Shown here: piece by piece, positions 58,528 through 64,000 of the stretch
How the letters are laid out: each line of letters begins with the position of its first letter
How positions within the stretch are numbered: the first letter of the stretch is position 1
DNA from: Melieria omissa
Lineage: Eukaryota; Arthropoda; Insecta; Diptera; Ulidiidae
Length of the DNA: 64,000 nt
NCBI GenBank assembly: GCA_963971225.1
Contig: OZ020269.1
Span: 101,678,905 to 101,742,904, forward strand
Direction: 5' to 3'
Translations under genes and position numbers: made by a program
The notes under the pieces: model-generated
What the model was told of the DNA's origin: nothing
The model's input: only the letters and a program-made list of their open reading frames with translations
Database searches by the model: none

Positions 58528-59492
58528 TAAGGGAGAGGGCTGGGTTGTGAACCAGGCTGGGTTGTGAACCACTACCGTTTTTTCTTTCCCTAATTGACAT
58601 ATCGCCAATCTTTCAACTGTCAAGTTTGTCTTTTGATATGACTCTACTTTTATGGTTACACCGAAGTGAAAACACGTATTGCTTGTGTCAGCTACAGACA
58701 TCGTGTTTGAAAATCGATTGCGCAAACTTATTTGCTTTTTTTAAAGTGCTATCCAAGTGAGCTTATTGCACAAAGGTCAGTGTAATACATGTTTATTTAG
58801 TGTTTTGATTATATTTTACGATGCAATATTTATTTATGTCGAATTATGATTGGAAGTGTATTTATTTTAAAGTTTCCAAAATGGCATCGTGGTTGGGCTG
58901 TGAACCACTGAGGTGGCTGGGTTATGAACCACCTGTTTTTCGTACTACATTTGTTCTAACATTGTCAAGTATGGACGGATATATTAAAATAAAGTAATTT
59001 TATGTTATTTCACTCGATTTCGGTGAGTTCATTTGAAGTGGGCCAATGCGAGAACGCGTTCGTATTTCACATGCAAACATTGCGACACCGATTAGGATGA
59101 AAATTCAAAAAATTGAGCACTTGCATTTGTTGCAATTTTTTGGCCAAAGTGGCGTCATTATAACTTTTTTTCACCTCTTGAGGCCTCCTGATTAAATAAA
59201 TTCTCAACTTACTTAAAAATTATGGGTGTTTTCTTCGTATTTTCCGACTTTAATAGGGATTTTCCAGATGGTTCACAACCCAGCCACTGTTTTGGAAAAG
59301 CGAAAAAACACGTCCTTAGAAAATTGGACGTATAAAGTAAAATATCAATCGAAACAGTAATCCGTCTTCATACAAAAGTTGCGTTTTATATTTACCTTTC
59401 CAACGGTATCTTCGATTTGTCGATATCTTTAATCTGAGAAAAGTTAGAGCCAAAAAACAAAACCCGGTTCACAACCCAGCCCTCTCCCTTAC
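58528..59492. mobile_element. inverted-repeat element Y with iterated GGCTGGGTTGTGAACC motif
   Basis: Ends are a 27-bp perfect inverted repeat starting GTAAGGGAGAGGGCTGGG. The 16-bp motif GGCTGGGTTGTGAACC occurs six times: forward at 58538-58553, 58555-58570, about 58891-58906 (GGTTGGGCTGTGAACC) and about 58915-58930 (GGCTGGGTTATGAACC), and reversed at 59270-59285 and 59466-59481. No protein can be read from it, and I see no clear target duplication. This pattern of terminal plus subterminal sites is what a transposase-binding array looks like; I do not recognise the family. Confidence 0.65.
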
Positions 59493-59583
59493 ATTACTGA
59501 CTCTGGGATCAACATACAGACAGTCAGAATCATAAATGGGCATTGCCTTATTAATCGACACGAAAGCAGGTAATGGTTGTTGT

Positions 59584-60294
59584 ACAGGGTGACGCAAAAG
59601 TTGTCACCCAATGTTCTCTGGCTCTAATTTGTTTATGAATGAATGATTGAATGAATGAATGAATGAATGAATGCATGAATGCTTGAATTAATGAATGCAG
59701 GATTGAAGGAATGAATGAATGGTTAAGTGAATGAAGAAATTACGGAATAAATAAATGAAGAAATGAATGAATAAATGAATGAATTATAAAATGATTATAT
59801 GAATGAATGAATGATTAAATGAATTAATTATTGAATAATTTTATAAATGAATGAATGATTAAATGAATGAATGAACAAATGAATGAATTATTAAATGATT
59901 ATATGAATGAATGAATGATTAAATGAATGAATTTTAAATAATTGTATGAATGAATAAATGATTAAATGAATGAATGAAGAAACGAAAAATGAATGAATGA
60001 ACAAATGAATGTTTGAATGAATGAATGAGTAAGTGAATGAAGAAATTAAGGAATAAGTGAATGAATTATTGAATTATGTTATGAATGAATGAATGATTTA
60101 ATGAATTAATGAAGAAATTAATGAATTAATTAATTATTGAACGATTATTTGAATGAATGAATAAATGAATGAATAAAGGAATGAAGAAATGAATGAAGAA
60201 ATGAATGGTTGAATGAGTGAATAAATGAATAAATGAATGAATAAATAAATGATTGTAAGAATGAATGAATGACAAGGTAATGACTTTTGCGTCA
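59584..60294 (+). mobile_element. microsatellite-cored element X, copy 2
   Basis: The left end ACAGGGTGACGCAAAAGTTG is followed by TCACCCAATGTTC; the right end, reversed, is TGACGCAAAAGTCATTACCT. The interior (59635-60270) is a GAATGAAT-type simple repeat with many variants. The left end also forms a hairpin (GGGTGAC...GTCACCC). It matches copy 1 at 23828-25498 in inverse orientation. Confidence 0.55.
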
Positions 60295-60780
60295 ATTCAA
60301 ATCAAATTAAATTAAATTAGACTGTTTAGCTTTCAATATTCAAGGCTTCAGCACCACTAACATCAAAATCTTCTAAACCTTCTCCTAAACAATTCTTCCT
60401 CCTACGAATTTTTCTCAAAAATCTCGTATAACTAGGAGGAAATATTTTGATCTGGACACTCTGCTCAAAAGTCTGGATCTGTAAAATACAAATTTTCCAA
60501 AATATCCATTAAAGTTGTTCGGAGGATCTGCATTCAAATAAAACATAAAATCTATCCTTTCATTATTTTATCCATAGATAAGTAAACAAAAATAACAAAT
60601 AGTTGAAAATTACTCAATTCAGGGTTTACACAAGCAACACAAAAAACTTGAGTACATAAAATCTCTGCTTTAGAAGATGCCAGAAGCCAGCCCAGCGAAT
60701 TTTATGCACCAGAACATTTTTTATGTTTCCATAGTACGAACTAAGCCGAAGAAATTAAGTCAAACAAAGTTCACGGAAGC
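60295..60780. other. AT-rich noncoding stretch
   Basis: Nothing recognised before the 37-bp array begins. Confidence 0.4.
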
Positions 60781-60784
60781 ACTA

Positions 60785-61310
60785 AAACCTTTTAGACAAA
60801 TGAAATCCACAGAAGAACTAACGACCTCAGAAGGGCTGAAGACTTCTTAGTGGAATATTTAAACAGAAGAACCGAAGATTTTTTGTCAAATAGAATCCAC
60901 ACAGGAACTAAAGACCTTTTAGTCAAATAAATTCCACCGAAGAACTGAAGTGCTTTTAGCCAAACATTTACACAGACCAATTGAAGTCCTTTCAGTCAAA
61001 TAAATTCCACAGAAGAACTTAAAACCTTTTAGTCCACAAAAATTCCACAGAAGAATCCGAAGACCTCTTAGCCAAATATTTCCACAAAAGAACCCGAAGA
61101 CCTCTAAGCCAATTATTTCCTCAGAAGAACTATAGATATTTTAGTCAAATAAATTCCACACAGAAGTAAAGACCTTTTAGTCAAATAAATTCCATAAAAG
61201 AACGGAAGACCTGTTAGTCAAAGACATTCCACAGACGAATCGAAGACCTTTAAGCCAACATTTACACAGAAGCACTGAAGACCATTTATTCAAATAAATT
61301 CGCTTTGTTC
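60785..61310. repeat. 37-bp tandem array
   Basis: The phrase GAAGACCTTTTAGTCAAATA and its variants recur at about 60838, 60874, 60910, 60947, 60983, 61021, 61059, 61096, 61132, 61168, 61204, 61242 and 61277. Spacing is 35-38 bp, so about 14 units, each also carrying CCACAGAAGAAC. Confidence 0.88.
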
Positions 61311-63100
61311 AACGAGTACAAAAAATCGAATGAAGGCTTCAAAATCATCAATTCTGAGCGCACTAACCCTAAACAACTATTAAGAAATTAAATCGTAATC
61401 ACTTTTTCACCAAAGTCATCTTAATTTAACATTAGTTCAAATATAAAAAGAAAATTATGATAATTTTCACTCACTTTGGACTAATGCAGCTTAAAAAATA
61501 CAATTTGCAAACAATATTCAAATTCAGTTTCAATTATTTGTTCTAGTTTATTGTCGCATCGATGCAAATGTCAGTTGCATGTTTTGCTATCGGCCCCCTC
61601 CACTACCCGCAGTCCCGCCCTTCCCCCCGTGCATCTATTTGGCCACCATAGCATTTGACAAATTCCACTGTGTTGTACTCAGTCTGCACTCTGCAGCTGT
61701 TCTGTGACATCTTTCGGCCGCTGCAGTTTCGCAGGCGTTGATTTCCATTTGCGTAAAGTAGTTGCCGGCCTTAGTTGTGTTGTGTTAGTTTCTGCCTCAT
61801 TGTTCCAAACAGTTATCTTCACCCCCCCCTCCCTCACTTGTTCCCTTTTAAAATGCTGTTTTTGTGTGTTTGGTTGCTGTCGCTTGTATTGTGTTGATTT
61901 TTCAACATTTCTTTATCCTGTGCGCGCGCGATTTCTTACGCTCGAGATGGTCGGTTCGCCACGCGGCGTCTGCGTTCCGCCTCTAACGTTCTCGACGTGA
62001 TCTTTGCGCCGAGGGTGAATTTTGATAAGTTGCCGCTCTATAAAGACGTAAAATTGAATTGGTAATTTTTTGGCGTGTTGTGTGTGAAAGCAAAAACGCG
62101 CAGAAGAGGAAAAAAATTAAAATAAATTGAATTGGCCAAAACAAAAACCCCTGAGAGGAAAAAAAGGTCACCAACAAGACGGCAGCCAACAATAACAAAA
62201 CAAAAACAGAAACAACAAAATTGCATAGAAGCAAAACAGTAAAAGCTGATAGCAGTGTCGAGCGGAATGGGGGCGTCGAGAACAGTTGACAGCGCGGGAC
62301 AGACACAGGATAGAACAGAGTAGAGCGGAGCTGAGCAGGCCATGCAAATGCAAATGAGCGCTGCGAAATTGAGGCTAAAGTGGCATTGTTATACTAATAA
62401 GATTATTGCATTAATGTTTCGCATAGCAAATGCAAAATGAGCAGAGAAATTCCGGCAAAGTTTGCCAGTAGCCGGCAGCCAATACAGCAGCAATATAGAG
62501 AAAGAGATGAGAGTGCCAAATAATTTGCTTTTTCTAGCTATCAGCTGGATCGTCTAATGAAATCTAAAAAATACCAAAATCAACAATCGGCGATCACTGT
62601 GTGTGATGTGATGTGAGTCAGCTTCGAGGCTTCCCTGAACAGAAATGAGGTTAAGAATGAGTCAATTCATTTCATCATAGCCAGCAATCAAGATCCTCTA
62701 TTGTGATACAATTTTCAAATTCAGATTAGTTTTTAGAAGCCTTCAAACACCCACTTGGCGGCCATTTCGGTGCATTGTGTGTCGTTTGATGAAGGAAATT
62801 TGGTACAAACTACTTTTACTACTAACATAGTTGAAGCTTAGCATGATGAACTTACCCTTTTTCTACATTAGTCAGGCCCAAAGTTCACACCACGCATGAA
62901 ACAATCGAGTTATGGGAGCAACGTTTTCCAGACCGAATCTTCTCCGAAAACCCCAATGTCAGCTGGACACTAAAATCATACAATTTAACGCAAAATAATT
63001 TCCTTTTTCGGGGTTCGTGAAATGTCGAATCTATGCGAATGAAACATAAACAATTCCTGAGCTCAAGGCCAGGATTCAACGAATTATCGGTGAGATAAAG
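61311..63100. other. noncoding, GC-richer 5'UTR-like block at 61.56-62.36 kb
   Basis: From about 61560 to 62360 base composition changes sharply: CG-rich words, an initiator-like TCAGTC at 61679-61684, a TATAAAG near 62039, then A-rich, CAACAA-rich sequence typical of fly 5' leaders. No long coding frame follows. I offer this as a candidate promoter or first exon of a host gene only because it differs so much from its surroundings. The open frame 61704-62000 is Cys/Phe-rich and unconvincing. Confidence 0.3.
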
Positions 63101-63109
63101 CTACATGTT

Positions 63110-64000
63110 TGTTTACTCACTACTGAATCGATCAAAGACCGCTTGGCGTTCAATTAAAAAAAGGTTGATCGTCATTTCATTTATTAAATCGCTTTCATCG
63201 CTTCATAAATCAATCCAGACCAACTCATTATTAAAGTCAACAAAGTCTACTAAACATTCAAATCACCCTATCAATCTCAACCCATTCATCATTCAATCTA
63301 TCAATCACAAATTCTAATCGCCGTTCAGTCAACTAAAAAAAACTCATTCAATCAGCTTTCCCATAATTTACTTCAACAAAGTCTCATCGTCATTCAATCG
63401 ACTAAAACTAACTCATCATTCAATCCAAAAAATTGTAATTAACTAAATTAATATTAAATTAACTTAATAAAATTAACTTAAATTAAATTAAATTAACTGA
63501 AACGATCTAATCACTCAATTAAACAAGACCTATTCATCATTCAATCCAACAAATTGTAATCAACATTTAATTAACTAAAACGAATTAATCATTCAATCAA
63601 CAAAAGTCTACTCATCGTTCAGTCGACTAAAACCAACTCATCATTCAATCCAAGAATTTCTAAGATTCTTTTAGTTGACTAAAACGAAGTTATCATTCAA
63701 TTAATCAAGACCTTTTCATTCTTCACTCCAGCAATTTCTAATCGTCTTTCAATCGAATGGAAGCAACTCAATATTCTATCAATCAGCACCTACTCATTAT
63801 TCACTCTAACATTCTATTCTAATTCCAATCATCATTCGATTGACTAGATTCAACTCACCATTCAATCAATAAAGACGTATTCATCATTCAATACAAAAAT
63901 TTATAATTATAATTTTACTGACTAATTTCAACTCATCAATCAATCCAACCAACTCTAATCATCACTTAATCGACTAAAACGAGCTTATCAGTCAATCGAT
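63110..64000. repeat. degenerate CATTCAATC array
   Basis: The phrases ACTCATCATTCAATCCAA and TCGACTAAAACGAACTCAT recur every 50-70 bp or so to the end of the window (for example near 63413, 63534, 63587, 63640, 63690, 63870). Unit borders are blurred, so I cannot give a firm period. It continues past the window. Confidence 0.7.

Noticed and set aside
61704..62000. 98-codon frame with Cys/Phe-rich sequence
   Set aside because: No domain, poor start context, and it lies in what looks like a promoter or leader block.

Overview
The window looks like intergenic or intronic DNA from an insect, most likely a higher dipteran of the tephritid fruit-fly type. This is an inference from AT-richness, many CA/TG and CAA runs, GT-AG-poor noncoding stretches, and a load of mariner, RTE-type LINE and gypsy-type solo LTR sequences. 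No complete host gene could be identified. One short candidate signal-peptide exon (40640-40867) and several GC-richer blocks (about 13.3-14.8, 19.9-20.8, 40.6-41.2, 46.4-47.2 and 61.5-62.4 kb) are the only places where host exons or promoters seem plausible.

Almost everything recognisable is mobile or repetitive. A near full-length RTE-clade LINE (4510-7794, minus) with a long endonuclease-reverse transcriptase ORF sits between 13-bp target duplications, but its reverse transcriptase box reads YADG instead of YADD. Two closely similar mariner copies (21351-22645 and 36624-37926) and one DD37E Tc1/mariner element (56238-57530) have terminal inverted repeats and TA duplications; each transposase carries at least one break. 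Three further Tc1/mariner families survive only as internally deleted copies of almost the same size (537, 540 and 538 bp). Four solo LTRs of one gypsy-like family (1042, 29860, 34512, 39475) each have a 4-bp ATAN duplication. A tRNA-derived SINE-like family has four copies (29357, 31074, 35216, 43981). Two of them are nests: the copy at 35216 holds a Transib-like element that holds two Tc1/mariner elements, and the copy at 43981 holds a TTAA-flanked MITE and a second RTE copy with a twin-priming 5' inversion.

Tandem DNA fills much of the rest: 69-bp units (3.5-4.4 kb and 34.0-35.0 kb), 122-bp units (15.4-17.1 kb), 240-bp dimeric units (18.0-19.5 kb), a 9-bp array (24.25-25.4 kb), a perfect 5-bp array (43.2-43.6 kb), GTAC-rich units (48.6-51.5 kb), a 1.5-kb pyrimidine tract (54.3-55.9 kb), 37-bp units (60.8-61.3 kb) and a degenerate CATTCAATC array (63.1-64.0 kb).

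The signal I find hardest to explain by known features is a 14-bp motif, GCATACTTTTAGGC with a few tolerated changes. It recurs on both strands through unrelated noncoding DNA across the window, in the LTR family, and as the best-conserved part of every unit of the 122-bp array. It could be a binding site for an abundant protein or the relic of a very old repeat.
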